64,000 bases of DNA from SB25 sp029560875 (lineage in GTDB: Bacteria; Bacteroidota; Bacteroidia; Bacteroidales; Tenuifilaceae), in assembly GCA_035388225.1 (NCBI GenBank), contig DAOOPM010000007.1, forward strand, positions 1-64,000, in the 5' to 3' direction. A program made the position numbers and the translations under genes. Below, in pieces: positions 50,628-60,374 of this stretch; the stretch's first letter is position 1; every line of letters starts with the position of its first letter. The notes beneath the pieces are model-generated. The model was not told the DNA's origin. It ran no database searches and saw only the letters and a program-made list of their open reading frames with translations.

Positions 50628-52628
50628 ATGATTGGATTAAAATCGGCCATTAAAAATGGGGCAATAACCCTTTTAGGGATTCTGCTTTTATCGAATATCG
50701 CTGTAGCACAAACATCAAAGTTGACCAGAGCCGATGCTCTTTACAAGGCTGGCGGCTATTTTGAAGCAATTGAACTTTACAGAGATGATATCGATAAGGT
50801 CAAGGACAAGATAGAACTCTCCAAGTACCTCTATAAAATTGGGAATTGCTACAGATTAATAGGTAACGCTCGCCAAGCGGAACTTTGGTACCAAAAAGCA
50901 ATTCTCAGGGAGTGTCCTGACCCCAAAGTATTTTTCTACTACGCCGAAACGCTTAAGATGGGCGAAAAGTACGACGAAGCCATTGAGCAATACAGAAAAT
51001 ACAAAATTCTTGCACCACTCGATAAACTTGCCGATTCAGGAATTGAGTCATGCGAACTGGCCAAACGATGGAAAGAAACTCCTTCGGGATACGAAATTAT
51101 CAATATGCGCGGTATAAACACTAAATTTAGCGAGTTTAGTCCTGCTTATGCTTCGAACGATTATACCGAACTGCTTTTCACAAGTTCCAGAAAAGGTACT
51201 ACTGGCGGAAAGCTTAGCGCAGTAACAGGCGAGAGTTTTACCGATATCTTCCTAACTACCCGCGATGTTAAAGGAGTTTGGAGTGACCCAAAACCTATTG
51301 ATGAAACTGTAAACACACAATTCGACGAGGGCGCGGGGTCGCTAACATCCGATTTTAACACAGTATTCTTTACCCGTTGCAAAGTTAGCAAACGCGATAA
51401 GTTAGGATGCCAAATTTTCAGTTCAAAACGAGTTGAACAGGGCTGGCTAACCCCCGATGAAATAAAGGTTTCGTCGGATAGTATGATAGTTGCCCATCCA
51501 GCAATTTCTGCTGATGGAACTACTCTTTACTTTGCAAGCAATATTGCTGGTGGTTTTGGCGGATTAGATATTTGGAAGGTTACACGTGCATCGTCGGGCG
51601 ATGAGTGGGGCGAAGCTATAAATCTTGGAGGAGAAGTAAACTCCCCTGGAAATGAGATGTTCCCATACGTTCATGCCGATGGAACACTTTACTTTTCATC
51701 CGATGGACATCCTGGAATGGGCGGTTTGGACATCTTTAAGGCTAAATCGCAAGAAAATGGTGCTTGGATTATCGAAAATATGCGCTACCCAATGAACTCC
51801 CCTGCCGATGATTTCGGCGTTGTATTCGAAAGGGAGCGCGAAGCAGGTTATTTTAGCTCTCGCCGACAAGGAGGAAGAGGTGCCGATGATATTTACATGT
51901 TCTATCTACCTCCAATTATCTACAACATGATTGGTAAGGTTACCGACGATAAAACCAAAACCCCTGTTAATCAAGCCACTGTTAAACTTATTGGTAGCGA
52001 TGGTGCTATTGTTACAATGCAAACCAAGGAGGATGGCACCTTTAAGTTTAACTTAACTCCAAACACCGATTACGTAATACTTGCATCGAAAAAGGGATTC
52101 CTCAACAACAAGGCTAAGGAAACTACCCGTGGCTTAACAAGAAGCAAGGATTTTGATGTTGCTATTGCAATTACATCAACAGAAAAGCCAATCGAAATAC
52201 CAAATATTTTCTACGATTACGACAAGTGGGAACTCCGCCCAGAATCGCGAGAGGCGCTTGATAGGCTAGTTGAAATCCTTAACGATAACCCAACCGTTAC
52301 CATTGAGTTGGCATCGCACACCGATAGTCGTGGTACCCAAGAGTACAACTACGAACTATCGCAAAAACGTGCACAATCGGTTGTTAACTATTTAATAGAA
52401 AAAGGTATTGCTACCGACCGCTTAAAAGCAAAAGGTTATGCACAAACTCAACCTAAGGTTGTTGATGCTGCACTAAATGCTCGTTACACATTCCTACCTA
52501 TAGGAGTTGTACTCGACCAAAAGTTTGTAGATGGTTTAACCTCCGAGGAAAACAAAGAGGTTGTTTACCAAATTAACCGTAGAACAGAGTTCAGAGTTTT
52601 AAGGGACGACTATCCTGCAAAACAGTAA
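50628..52628 (+). CDS. PorE-like OmpA-family protein (TPR, PD40 propeller, CRD, OmpA_C)
   Basis: A 666-residue envelope protein. Signal peptide about 1-27; TPR repeats about 30-145; a PD40 beta-propeller about 155-420 (DGTTLYFASNIAGGFGGLDIW, DGTLYFSSDGHPGMGGLDIF, split by their repeats); a carboxypeptidase-like regulatory domain about 430-500; and a peptidoglycan-binding OmpA domain about 515-640 (ELASHTDSRGTQEYNYELS). Domain order and length match PorE, a periplasmic anchor of the type IX secretion core in Porphyromonas. Paralogues with this layout exist, so the assignment is likely, not certain. It fits the T9SS cargo protein at 22-24 kb. Confidence 0.8.
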   Translation: MIGLKSAIKNGAITLLGILLLSNIAVAQTSKLTRADALYKAGGYFEAIELYRDDIDKVKDKIELSKYLYKIGNCYRLIGNARQAELWYQKAILRECPDPKVFFYYAETLKMGEKYDEAIEQYRKYKILAPLDKLADSGIESCELAKRWKETPSGYEIINMRGINTKFSEFSPAYASNDYTELLFTSSRKGTTGGKLSAVTGESFTDIFLTTRDVKGVWSDPKPIDETVNTQFDEGAGSLTSDFNTVFFTRCKVSKRDKLGCQIFSSKRVEQGWLTPDEIKVSSDSMIVAHPAISADGTTLYFASNIAGGFGGLDIWKVTRASSGDEWGEAINLGGEVNSPGNEMFPYVHADGTLYFSSDGHPGMGGLDIFKAKSQENGAWIIENMRYPMNSPADDFGVVFEREREAGYFSSRRQGGRGADDIYMFYLPPIIYNMIGKVTDDKTKTPVNQATVKLIGSDGAIVTMQTKEDGTFKFNLTPNTDYVILASKKGFLNNKAKETTRGLTRSKDFDVAIAITSTEKPIEIPNIFYDYDKWELRPESREALDRLVEILNDNPTVTIELASHTDSRGTQEYNYELSQKRAQSVVNYLIEKGIATDRLKAKGYAQTQPKVVDAALNARYTFLPIGVVLDQKFVDGLTSEENKEVVYQINRRTEFRVLRDDYPAKQ

Positions 52629-52638
52629 ATATTTTGAG

Positions 52639-52660
52639 AAAGGGGCTTTGCCCCTTTTTT
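52639..52660 (+). terminator. Terminator after the PorE-like gene
   Basis: AAAGGGGC pairs with GCCCCTTT across 3 bases, followed by T residues. Confidence 0.88.
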
Positions 52661-52826
52661 ATTTTATTTTTTTGAACTCGCCTCCCAATCAGATTTCGAA
52701 AAAATCGTTAGATTTGTTTTAAGTGATATTTGTATAGATTTATAGCTTTACAGTAAAATTTGGAACATAAATTGTGAAACATTTAATCGAGTTTTGAAGT
52801 AAAAAAATTGATTTTAAGTGTTAAGT

Positions 52827-53186
52827 ATGCCTCGAATCATTAAAATATTTCTAGTTATAGTTGTTATAGCCACTGCACAACAAGGGTACGCTCAGAAATT
52901 TTTTGAGGCCGAAACAATTGAACAGGCGAAACTTAAAATTTTCCACGTTGAAGACCCTGCCGATGCCGACCTGCACTTTTGCATTGTATATGAGGAAAAA
53001 GAAATCACCAAGGTTGGCATTATGATGGAGGTAGAGGAGCCCAAAATGGCTCAGATAACACTAATATTTGTTGACGACCCTGCTCAAGCCGACCTAAAAG
53101 TATGGCTTGTTGAAACGCCCGCCGAGGTTAAGTGGCAAAACGAATCGAAAAAGAAATTTCTGAAAATTGAAGGGTTAAACTACTAA
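52827..53186 (+). CDS. Secreted DUF6150-like protein
   Basis: A 119-residue exported protein, signal peptide about 1-23 (ending GYAQ). The mature part has two related segments, EDPADADLHFCIVYEEK and DDPAQADLKVWLVETPAE, the DPAxADL pattern I associate with DUF6150. It looks like a small repeated beta unit of unknown role. ATG 52827 is chosen over GTG 52818. It lies alone before purM. Confidence 0.7.
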   Translation: MPRIIKIFLVIVVIATAQQGYAQKFFEAETIEQAKLKIFHVEDPADADLHFCIVYEEKEITKVGIMMEVEEPKMAQITLIFVDDPAQADLKVWLVETPAEVKWQNESKKKFLKIEGLNY

Positions 53187-53229
53187 TAAGTCAACCCATA
53201 GTAATCAACAATCTGTTGACAAATTACCG

Positions 53230-53260
53230 TTGGGCAATTGAAATTTCTGGATTACCTTTG
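53230..53260 (+). promoter_or_regulatory. Promoter for purM
   Basis: TTG at 53230-53232 and TACCTTTG at 53253-53260 are separated by 20 bases, within the Bacteroidota optimum. The ATG is 17 bases after the -7 box. Confidence 0.6.
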
Positions 53261-53276
53261 TCAGCAAAAATAACCA

Positions 53277-54446
53277 ATGAGCAAAGATTCCCGCTACGAC
53301 CAAAGAGGCGTATCTGCCTCTAAAGATGATGTTCACAACGCAATTAGCAATTTGGACAAGGGACTTTTCCCAAAAGCATTCTGCAAGGTTGTTCCCGACA
53401 CCCTAACTGGCGACTCCAATTACTGCGTTGTAATGCATGCCGATGGCGCAGGAACAAAATCATCGTTGGCCTACGCTTACTGGAAGGAGACTGGAGATAT
53501 GAGCGTGTGGAAGGGAATTGCTCAGGATGCCATTGTGATGAATATCGACGACTTGCTCTGCGTTGGCATAACCGACAACATACTTCTATCCTCAACAATT
53601 GGTCGTAACAAAAACCTAATACCTGGCGAGGTAATCAGCGCCATAATACAAGGAACCGAGGAGTTCTGCAACGATTTGCGCAAGCAAGGCATTGGAATTA
53701 CCCTTACTGGTGGCGAAACCGCCGACGTGGGCGACCTTGTACGTACTGTTATAGTTGACTCCACTGTTACTGCAAGAATTAAACGCTCCGAAATAATCTC
53801 CAATAGCAACATTCAGGATGGAGATGTTATCATTGGCCTTTCATCATTTGGCAAAGCCAAGTATGAAACTGAGTACAATGGCGGTATGGGTAGTAACGGG
53901 CTAACATCTGCAAGGCACGATGTTTTTGCAAACTACCTAGCCAAAAAGTACCCCGAGAGCTACGACCCTTCAGTACCATCGGAACTAATCTACTCTGGGT
54001 CATACAAACTCGACCAAATGATTGATGAAATTGGCGTAACTGCTGGTAAAATGGTGCTATCCCCTACCCGCACCTACGCTCCAATAATCAAGGATGTGCT
54101 ATCGAACTACCGTCCTGTAATTCACGGTTTGGTACACTGCTCTGGTGGCGCACAAACAAAAGTGATGCACTTTGTGGACAACCTGCATATTGTAAAGGAT
54201 AACCTATTCGAAATTCCTCCGCTTTTCAAAATAATCCAGAAGGAGTCTGGCACATCGTGGCAGGAGATGTACAAGGTATTCAACATGGGACATAGAATGG
54301 AGATATACGTATTCCCAGAGTTTGCCGACGATATTATTGCCATTGCAAAGGATTATGGTGTAGATGCCCAGATTATTGGTTACTGTAGTGAGTACGAAGG
54401 GAAAAAACTCACCATAAAATCGCAGTTTGGAGAATTTCATTACTAG
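53277..54446 (+). CDS. purM: Phosphoribosylformylglycinamidine cyclo-ligase (AIR synthetase)
   Basis: It closes the imidazole ring to give AIR in purine synthesis. The 389 residues have YDQRGVSASKDDV at the start, the ATP/metal loop HADGAGTKSSLAY, DAIVMNIDDLLCVGI and LTGGETADVGD, matching the PurM superfamily. The length slightly exceeds E. coli PurM, as in other Bacteroidota. It is transcribed alone; other purine genes are not in the window. Confidence 0.93.
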   Translation: MSKDSRYDQRGVSASKDDVHNAISNLDKGLFPKAFCKVVPDTLTGDSNYCVVMHADGAGTKSSLAYAYWKETGDMSVWKGIAQDAIVMNIDDLLCVGITDNILLSSTIGRNKNLIPGEVISAIIQGTEEFCNDLRKQGIGITLTGGETADVGDLVRTVIVDSTVTARIKRSEIISNSNIQDGDVIIGLSSFGKAKYETEYNGGMGSNGLTSARHDVFANYLAKKYPESYDPSVPSELIYSGSYKLDQMIDEIGVTAGKMVLSPTRTYAPIIKDVLSNYRPVIHGLVHCSGGAQTKVMHFVDNLHIVKDNLFEIPPLFKIIQKESGTSWQEMYKVFNMGHRMEIYVFPEFADDIIAIAKDYGVDAQIIGYCSEYEGKKLTIKSQFGEFHY

Positions 54447-54552
54447 CAAGGAAGACTATTTTGGCGATTGAACAAGGATGATAGAATACTCTATCTTCTA
54501 AATCAAATGATTATCCGCAATGATGCTTACATATGTATGCAAATCTCTTATC

Positions 54553-54612
54553 ATTCCTGCGCAAGCAGGAATCCACTCTTTAGATTGATAGATTCCGCAT
54601 CAAGTGCGGAAT
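54553..54612. repeat. Pair of extragenic palindromes (REP/MITE-like)
   Basis: ATTCCTGC-gcaa-GCAGGAAT (54553-54572) and ATTCCGCA-tcaag-TGCGGAAT (54592-54612) lie 19 bases apart in the purM-prfA gap. The TCATTCCTGCGCAAGCAGGAATC type is a widely scattered intergenic palindrome in bacteria; paired arms suggest a small mobile or REP element. Confidence 0.7.
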
Positions 54613-54711
54613 GAAGAGACTTTTTAGGAATACTAGCGGATAATCATACTAAATTATATTATGTAATTCCTTAAATCTATTCGCCCCTTTTTCACTCTGT
54701 AAATTTATGAT

Positions 54712-54719
54712 TACCTTTG
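54712..54719 (+). promoter_or_regulatory. TAnnTTTG -7 box for prfA-pyrF
   Basis: TACCTTTG lies 20 bases before the prfA ATG and is an exact consensus match. Confidence 0.5.
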
Positions 54720-54739
54720 CGGCAATATTTTAAAATATT

Positions 54740-55828
54740 ATGTCAGACAATTCAATACTTAGAAAATTAGAAGGAATTAGGCACAAATTCGAAGAAATTG
54801 GCCAGCAAATTACCGACCCAGCAGTTATGGCCGATATGAAACGATATGTTAGCCTTAACAAGGAATATCGCTCATTGGAGCCAATTGTGGCCGCTTACGA
54901 GAAATACAAAAACGTACTTAGCAATATCGATTCTTCCAAGCAAATTTTAGCCGCAGAGAAAGACGAGGAACTTAGAGAGATGGCTAAAATGGAACTTGAA
55001 TCACTTACCCAAGAACAGGAAACTCTTGAGGAAGAACTAAAAGTTCTCCTACTTCCAGCCGACCCAGAGGATTCTAAAAACGCAGTTATGGAAATCCGTG
55101 CTGGTACTGGTGGTGACGAGGCAAGTATTTTTGCAGGTGACCTTTTCCGTATGTACACCAAGTATTTTGAGAAAAAAGGTTGGAAATATGAGGTTACAAG
55201 CACCTCTGAAGGTACCGTTGGCGGATTCAAGGAGGTTGTTATTAGTATTACTGGAAACGGTGTTTATGGCGTTCTAAAATACGAATCGGGTGTACATCGC
55301 GTACAACGTGTGCCACAAACCGAAACACAGGGAAGGGTTCACACATCAGCAGCCACTGTTGCGGTACTTCCTGAGGCTGAAGAGTTCGATATAGACCTTA
55401 AAATGGAAGATATCCGTAAAGATACCTTCTGCGCATCGGGTCCTGGAGGACAAAGTGTTAATACAACATACTCGGCTATTCGTTTAACCCACATACCTTC
55501 AGGTATTGTTGTTCAGTGCCAAGACCAAAAATCGCAGCTAAAAAACTTCGATAAAGCATTGGCTGAACTTCGTACCCGTCTTTACAACCTTGAATACCAA
55601 AAGTATCTGGATAATATTTCGTCGAAACGTAAAACAATGGTTTCTACCGGCGACCGTTCGGCAAAAATTCGTACCTATAACTATCCACAGGGCCGTGTTA
55701 CCGACCATCGCATTAACCTTACCCTCTATAACCTATCGGCAATTATTGATGGGGATGTTCAAGAAATTATAGACAAACTTCAGCTTGCCGAAAACGCAGA
55801 GCGTTTAAAAGCCGCAAGCGAAGAGTAA
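54740..55828 (+). CDS. prfA: Peptide chain release factor 1
   Basis: It reads UAA and UAG and releases the peptide. The 362 residues have the catalytic GGQ in ASGPGGQSVNTTYSAIRLTH (about 230-249), the Gln of which is methylated, and the anticodon-like region near 185-205. Acidic helices fill the N-terminus. ATG 54740 gives the usual length. It is 13 bases before pyrF. Confidence 0.95.
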   Translation: MSDNSILRKLEGIRHKFEEIGQQITDPAVMADMKRYVSLNKEYRSLEPIVAAYEKYKNVLSNIDSSKQILAAEKDEELREMAKMELESLTQEQETLEEELKVLLLPADPEDSKNAVMEIRAGTGGDEASIFAGDLFRMYTKYFEKKGWKYEVTSTSEGTVGGFKEVVISITGNGVYGVLKYESGVHRVQRVPQTETQGRVHTSAATVAVLPEAEEFDIDLKMEDIRKDTFCASGPGGQSVNTTYSAIRLTHIPSGIVVQCQDQKSQLKNFDKALAELRTRLYNLEYQKYLDNISSKRKTMVSTGDRSAKIRTYNYPQGRVTDHRINLTLYNLSAIIDGDVQEIIDKLQLAENAERLKAASEE

Positions 55829-55841
55829 AAAATATACTACT

Positions 55842-56675
55842 ATGACTCCCGAACAACTATTCGAACAGATTCGTAAGAAAAAAAGTTTTCTTTGTGTTGG
55901 CTTAGATAGCGAAATGACAAAGATTCCAGAGCATCTGCTCTCAAAAGAAGACCCACTCTTCGAATTCAACAAGGCAATAGTTGATGCCACTCACGATTTG
56001 GCCATTGCATTTAAACCAAACCTAGCGTTTTATGAGGTTCACGGTGCTTCGGGATGGACCAGTTTGATAAAAACAGTAAAGTATATTAAAAAGAATTATC
56101 CGGAGATACTTATTATTGCCGATGCAAAACGTGGCGATATTGCAAGTACTGCACGTATGTACGCAAAAGCGTATTTTAACAGCATGAGCTGCGATGCAGT
56201 AACCGTTTCTCCATACTTAGGTCAGGATTCTGTTACCCCCTACCTTAACCATGAGGGTAAATGGACAATTTTACTGGCAATAACATCCAACGATAGTTTC
56301 GCCGATTTTCAACTTATTGAGAATAGCGCAACAGGAAACAAGGTGTTTGAGGATGTGGTACTAAAATCGATGCACTGGGGTAGCGATGCCAATATGATGT
56401 ACGTTGTTGGCGCTACTCATCCAGAGTATTTTGCTAGTGTTAGGAAACTAGCCCCTGACCACTTCTTACTGGTTCCTGGCGTTGGCGAGCAAGGCGGAAG
56501 CCTTGAAAAGGTTGCTGAGCAAGGATTAAACCACAGATGCGGATTAATCGTAAACTCATCGAGAGGAATTATATATGCCGATATCACTGGTCGTTTTGCA
56601 GAGGCTGCCCGTGCAAAGGCAAAAAAACTGCAACAGGAGATGCAGGCAATACTCGAAAAAGCAAATCTTATTTAA
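55842..56675 (+). CDS. pyrF: Orotidine 5'-phosphate decarboxylase, type 2
   Basis: It forms UMP from OMP. The 277 residues have the catalytic Lys/Asp motif IADAKRGDIASTARMYAK (about 86-103) and VPGVGEQGGS; the long form belongs to the type 2 group of Bacteroidota and mycobacteria. Co-transcribed with prfA and followed by a bidirectional hairpin. Confidence 0.93.
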   Translation: MTPEQLFEQIRKKKSFLCVGLDSEMTKIPEHLLSKEDPLFEFNKAIVDATHDLAIAFKPNLAFYEVHGASGWTSLIKTVKYIKKNYPEILIIADAKRGDIASTARMYAKAYFNSMSCDAVTVSPYLGQDSVTPYLNHEGKWTILLAITSNDSFADFQLIENSATGNKVFEDVVLKSMHWGSDANMMYVVGATHPEYFASVRKLAPDHFLLVPGVGEQGGSLEKVAEQGLNHRCGLIVNSSRGIIYADITGRFAEAARAKAKKLQQEMQAILEKANLI

Positions 56676-56694
56676 GTAATGATATTTTAAGTAG

Positions 56695-56723
56695 AAAAGG
56701 GGAGCAAAAACTCCCCTTTTTTT
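56695..56723. terminator. Bidirectional terminator between pyrF and the DUF5686 gene
   Basis: AAAAGGGGAG pairs with CTCCCCTTTT across 6 bases, followed by T residues; it faces both converging operons. Confidence 0.9.
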
Positions 56724-56727
56724 GCAT

Positions 56728-59181
56728 TTATTTCAATGTAATTGATAGCGAAAACTTCAGCGCAATGTTATCCTCTGCGGTATCGTAAGCGTAAGCTCCC
56801 CATCTGTAAAACCCTCCAACACCAAAACCGATGTAAAACATGTTGAAATACTTCAACCTGATAATGTTATTGATAATCAAACCTGATTCATTGAATATCT
56901 TGTCCTTTTGGTCGAAATCAATTCCGTGATACGAAGCATTGCTTAGCATACCTATGCCCGAATTTTGCACCACAATAAACTGGGGCTTAAACTTTTTGGT
57001 TTTGAAAAGCAGCGTTCCAAAATTATGCGAGTAGAATACATTAACGTACCTATCGGACAGAAACTCGTAGGGCAACATTGTTTGAAAACTACCATTAATA
57101 ACCGTGGAAAAATTCTTATCCCAACTACCCTCTCCTGTAAACAATAAACCATAAGGCAAACTCCTATCTATCAAACCTGCATCGACACGAATATTTGACT
57201 GACCAATACGTCCATTGTAGGCTACAAGACTTATAGACGCCTCGTAACGATTGTACTCCAAACTCTCCTTATTAATGAAGTTTATACCTCGATGGTAGTT
57301 AAAGCTTATGGTAGGATTTCCAACGTCGCTAACATACCGAACATTACCTAAAGTGGACATTTTCTCGTTATAGGAATATCGAGTTGCAATCTGAATTTCA
57401 TCTGCTCTATAGCCAGTAAACGCTGCACCCTTGTAGGTATACGGATATAGAACTTTAAAGTCACGAAGGCTTAACGACGACGAAATTTTGAGATATCGGA
57501 AAGCCCTAAAGCTAAACTCGGCGCGTTGCTCTATACAGTTATCGAAACGGTATCCCAAATATCGCCTTAGGTAATCGTTAGTATTGATTACAGCCAAGCG
57601 GCTAAATAGGTTTGCCCCAGCCTCACGTAAATCGTTCTGATAAAAAAACTTAAGCTTAACCTCGTTGTACCTGTCCAAATTGATTTCTAGATTGCCACCG
57701 TACTTAGATTCTTCATCGTCAAACCCATAAGCAAAAAAACCACCTACCGAAAAGTACTTTGATAATTTATCGTTAGTTGACAAACCCAATCCAACCCTTG
57801 AACCCTCGTACTTATTGTAAAGGTAAAGTTTATCAATTTCTATATCGAGAAAGTATAATGGGATTTTCCCTTCGGTTAATTTTGGAGCAAGATTAATCCA
57901 GTAGTCAAAATTCTTCTTTTGCCCAATGCTATCCATAAACTGATAAGTATTTATCTCGCGTGGAGATAAACTATCTTTTCGTGCTTTACCTATTATCAAA
58001 TCACTACTCTTCAAGGATTCTTCATCGACATAAACGGTTTCCAACCTAACATCACCTTTATTCACAATGGGATTATAACTTACACTATCAATTATCGATT
58101 TTATAACATACGCAGGGTAAGCATTTACCTTTTCGCTTACTTTTTGCTGAATCCACCCAATCTCCTCGTCCAACACGGTTGGAAACCACTTCCCATTGAT
58201 AAAATCGTAATCCTGCCTAAACCTAAAGCCTATCAAGCCCTTTTCGAAAGGCTCGACAACAATACTCTTAATACCAAAATTCTTGGAACTTATAAACAGA
58301 GTCCCCACCAAACCATTAAAAGTGGTTCCCTTTTTAGGATGAAAACTAACAATAAAAATTGTATCGGCTGCATCGGTATACTTATCCTCCAACTGATAAC
58401 TGTAGATATTCAAACAGCCATCGGCAAGCGGACTAACATACTCCGAAACCGACCTATCGTTGGAAAATGGCAATAAAAACAGAGGTATGCTGTTGTTATA
58501 GAACGATATTGAACTGTGAAAAAGAGAGAAAAAACTCTGAACCAATATTGGGCTCTCAAACCCCGATGTTCGCTGAGCGACAATCTTATTATCTACTCTA
58601 CTTCCCACGCTGGTAGTTTTCACAACCGATTCTGAAATAAAGCCAGCCCTTTGCTCAATTCGTTCCTTCTGCTTCTTGGTTAAACTATCCAAGGCAGTAG
58701 AATCGCTAGGAAATTTAAGGTCAATAATTGTTTTAAAATAGCAGTTATAGCTGTACTTATCGTACTTTTGATAATTGTTCTCGTCCTTCTTTTCAAGTGC
58801 ATTTCGAATAATCCGTAAAGCAGGGTTATCCTTTGGAGTAACCACAACACCTTTAATTTCATAGGCGGCCTCCTCAAGTTCAATCACTAGGTTCAACTTA
58901 TTTGAAATTGATGCAAGAACTACCTGCTTTGACTTATAGCCCATACACGAAACTGTGATGCTTGAAATTCCGCTCTCAACAATTTCAAACTTCCCGTGCA
59001 CATCGGTTATTACCCCTTTTTGGAGGGAATTTTTCTGATACACAACGGTAGCAAACGAAATGGGCAACTTAGAGTTACGCTCTACAACTGTACCCTTAAT
59101 TGACTCCTGAGTATAAGCGTTAAACACAGAAACTAAAACAAACAATAAAACGATAAAAAAGCCTTTTACACGATTTTCCAT
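56728..59181 (-). CDS. DUF5686 protein with carboxypeptidase-regulatory-like domain
   Basis: An 817-residue outer-membrane protein. Signal peptide about 1-25 (ending NAYTQ), CarboxypepD_reg-like beta-sandwich about 27-110, then the DUF5686 region (about 125-817), which includes a C-terminal barrel ending in FSLSITLK. It resembles TonB-receptor-like proteins in architecture but lacks a plug. Function unknown in all members. It is the last gene of the minus-strand run that begins with the histidine kinase. Confidence 0.85.
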   Translation of the reverse strand: MENRVKGFFIVLLFVLVSVFNAYTQESIKGTVVERNSKLPISFATVVYQKNSLQKGVITDVHGKFEIVESGISSITVSCMGYKSKQVVLASISNKLNLVIELEEAAYEIKGVVVTPKDNPALRIIRNALEKKDENNYQKYDKYSYNCYFKTIIDLKFPSDSTALDSLTKKQKERIEQRAGFISESVVKTTSVGSRVDNKIVAQRTSGFESPILVQSFFSLFHSSISFYNNSIPLFLLPFSNDRSVSEYVSPLADGCLNIYSYQLEDKYTDAADTIFIVSFHPKKGTTFNGLVGTLFISSKNFGIKSIVVEPFEKGLIGFRFRQDYDFINGKWFPTVLDEEIGWIQQKVSEKVNAYPAYVIKSIIDSVSYNPIVNKGDVRLETVYVDEESLKSSDLIIGKARKDSLSPREINTYQFMDSIGQKKNFDYWINLAPKLTEGKIPLYFLDIEIDKLYLYNKYEGSRVGLGLSTNDKLSKYFSVGGFFAYGFDDEESKYGGNLEINLDRYNEVKLKFFYQNDLREAGANLFSRLAVINTNDYLRRYLGYRFDNCIEQRAEFSFRAFRYLKISSSLSLRDFKVLYPYTYKGAAFTGYRADEIQIATRYSYNEKMSTLGNVRYVSDVGNPTISFNYHRGINFINKESLEYNRYEASISLVAYNGRIGQSNIRVDAGLIDRSLPYGLLFTGEGSWDKNFSTVINGSFQTMLPYEFLSDRYVNVFYSHNFGTLLFKTKKFKPQFIVVQNSGIGMLSNASYHGIDFDQKDKIFNESGLIINNIIRLKYFNMFYIGFGVGGFYRWGAYAYDTAEDNIALKFSLSITLK

Positions 59182-59224
59182 AAAGTAATTTTCCTATAAA
59201 AATTTTGAATGGTTATATCAAAAG

Positions 59225-60334
59225 TTATTCCAATAATTTCCCAAAATAGAGCCAGAAGTTCCGATGAAAATTTTCGCCACCATCGCCACTATACAAATCG
59301 ATGTACGAAGCTGAAGATGTCTGATTAGGTATAAGTTTTAGAGCCTCATCCTGCTTGTATAGCAATGGTGGTTCTGGATGAAACTGCACACCTAGTACAT
59401 TTGGAAATGTATTATGAGTAATGGCCTCTATTATCTTACCATCCATTGAGTATGCGGCAACCTTTAAATATTTACCAACTCTTTTTATGCATTGATGATG
59501 ACTACTTAGCACAAAGGGGTTTGTATTGCTAGTTGCCATTGTTTTAAATGGTTCCTCCACAAAGTTCACCTGATGAAAACTACCCCATATCAACCCTGTA
59601 TCGGTTGCAAAATTATTGTAGTAATTCCTATGCTGCGCATTGGGTTCAGCAACAAGAACCGACTCTACTGTTCTCAGTCCATATAATTCGGTTGGAATAT
59701 CCTGATACAATGTACCGCCAGTAGCCACGTTAATACTCTGCATACCCAAACAAATCCCAAGCACGGTATACTTTTGGTTTTGCTTAAGCAAGGGATTAAA
59801 AGCAGAATCTTGATATCCTCCTAAAAGATGATACAAAAACGAGAGTTCGAGGTAATGCCTGTTGGGGTCGGTTATTACGGTTAAAAGGTTTGTAGAATCG
59901 CCATAGCAAGCAGGAGGCATATCGGGTCCGCCAAAGAAAATTATGGCCTTACTGCCTTTAAATATTTTCTCAAAATCAATACTACAATCATTATTGTTGT
60001 AGATAACATCAGCATTTAACTTATGTACTATTGGCAAAAGCCTAATATTATCGATTCCGTTTTTCAGAATATAATCCTTGGATTGGTTGTAGTTGTAAGT
60101 AGCACTGCTATGGTAAACACCAACAAAACTAGTGTTATTGCTAACTGGTAAAATCTTATTCTCGGTAAGATATTTTACCGTTTTGATATTATTGACAGTA
60201 GGATGCATAAAAACTACCGTATTTATACTATCGCACAGTTCATCCGCTGTAATAAGAATTTTCGGAGATTCCTTCTTACATGCAAAAAACATCAATAATA
60301 AACCAATAATTATTGGTTTTACAAGAATCTTCAT
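59225..60334 (-). CDS. Lipoprotein with class I glutamine amidotransferase (peptidase C26-like) domain
   Basis: A 369-residue predicted lipoprotein: hydrophobic residues 6-18 and a lipobox-like FFAC with Cys19. The body (about 120-340) is a C26/GATase domain with FFGGPDMPP (133-141), nucleophile Cys195 in GICLGMQS, SSHHQ (278-281) and the His319/Glu321 pair in GVQFHPEP. It probably hydrolyses a gamma-glutamyl bond outside the cytosol, unusual for the mostly cytosolic PuuD group. Co-directional with the M28 gene (40-base gap) and the DUF5686 gene (43-base gap). Confidence 0.8.
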   Translation of the reverse strand: MKILVKPIIIGLLLMFFACKKESPKILITADELCDSINTVVFMHPTVNNIKTVKYLTENKILPVSNNTSFVGVYHSSATYNYNQSKDYILKNGIDNIRLLPIVHKLNADVIYNNNDCSIDFEKIFKGSKAIIFFGGPDMPPACYGDSTNLLTVITDPNRHYLELSFLYHLLGGYQDSAFNPLLKQNQKYTVLGICLGMQSINVATGGTLYQDIPTELYGLRTVESVLVAEPNAQHRNYYNNFATDTGLIWGSFHQVNFVEEPFKTMATSNTNPFVLSSHHQCIKRVGKYLKVAAYSMDGKIIEAITHNTFPNVLGVQFHPEPPLLYKQDEALKLIPNQTSSASYIDLYSGDGGENFHRNFWLYFGKLLE

Positions 60335-60374
60335 ATCAAATTGAGTGATATTATTAAACTACGATATTAATAAT

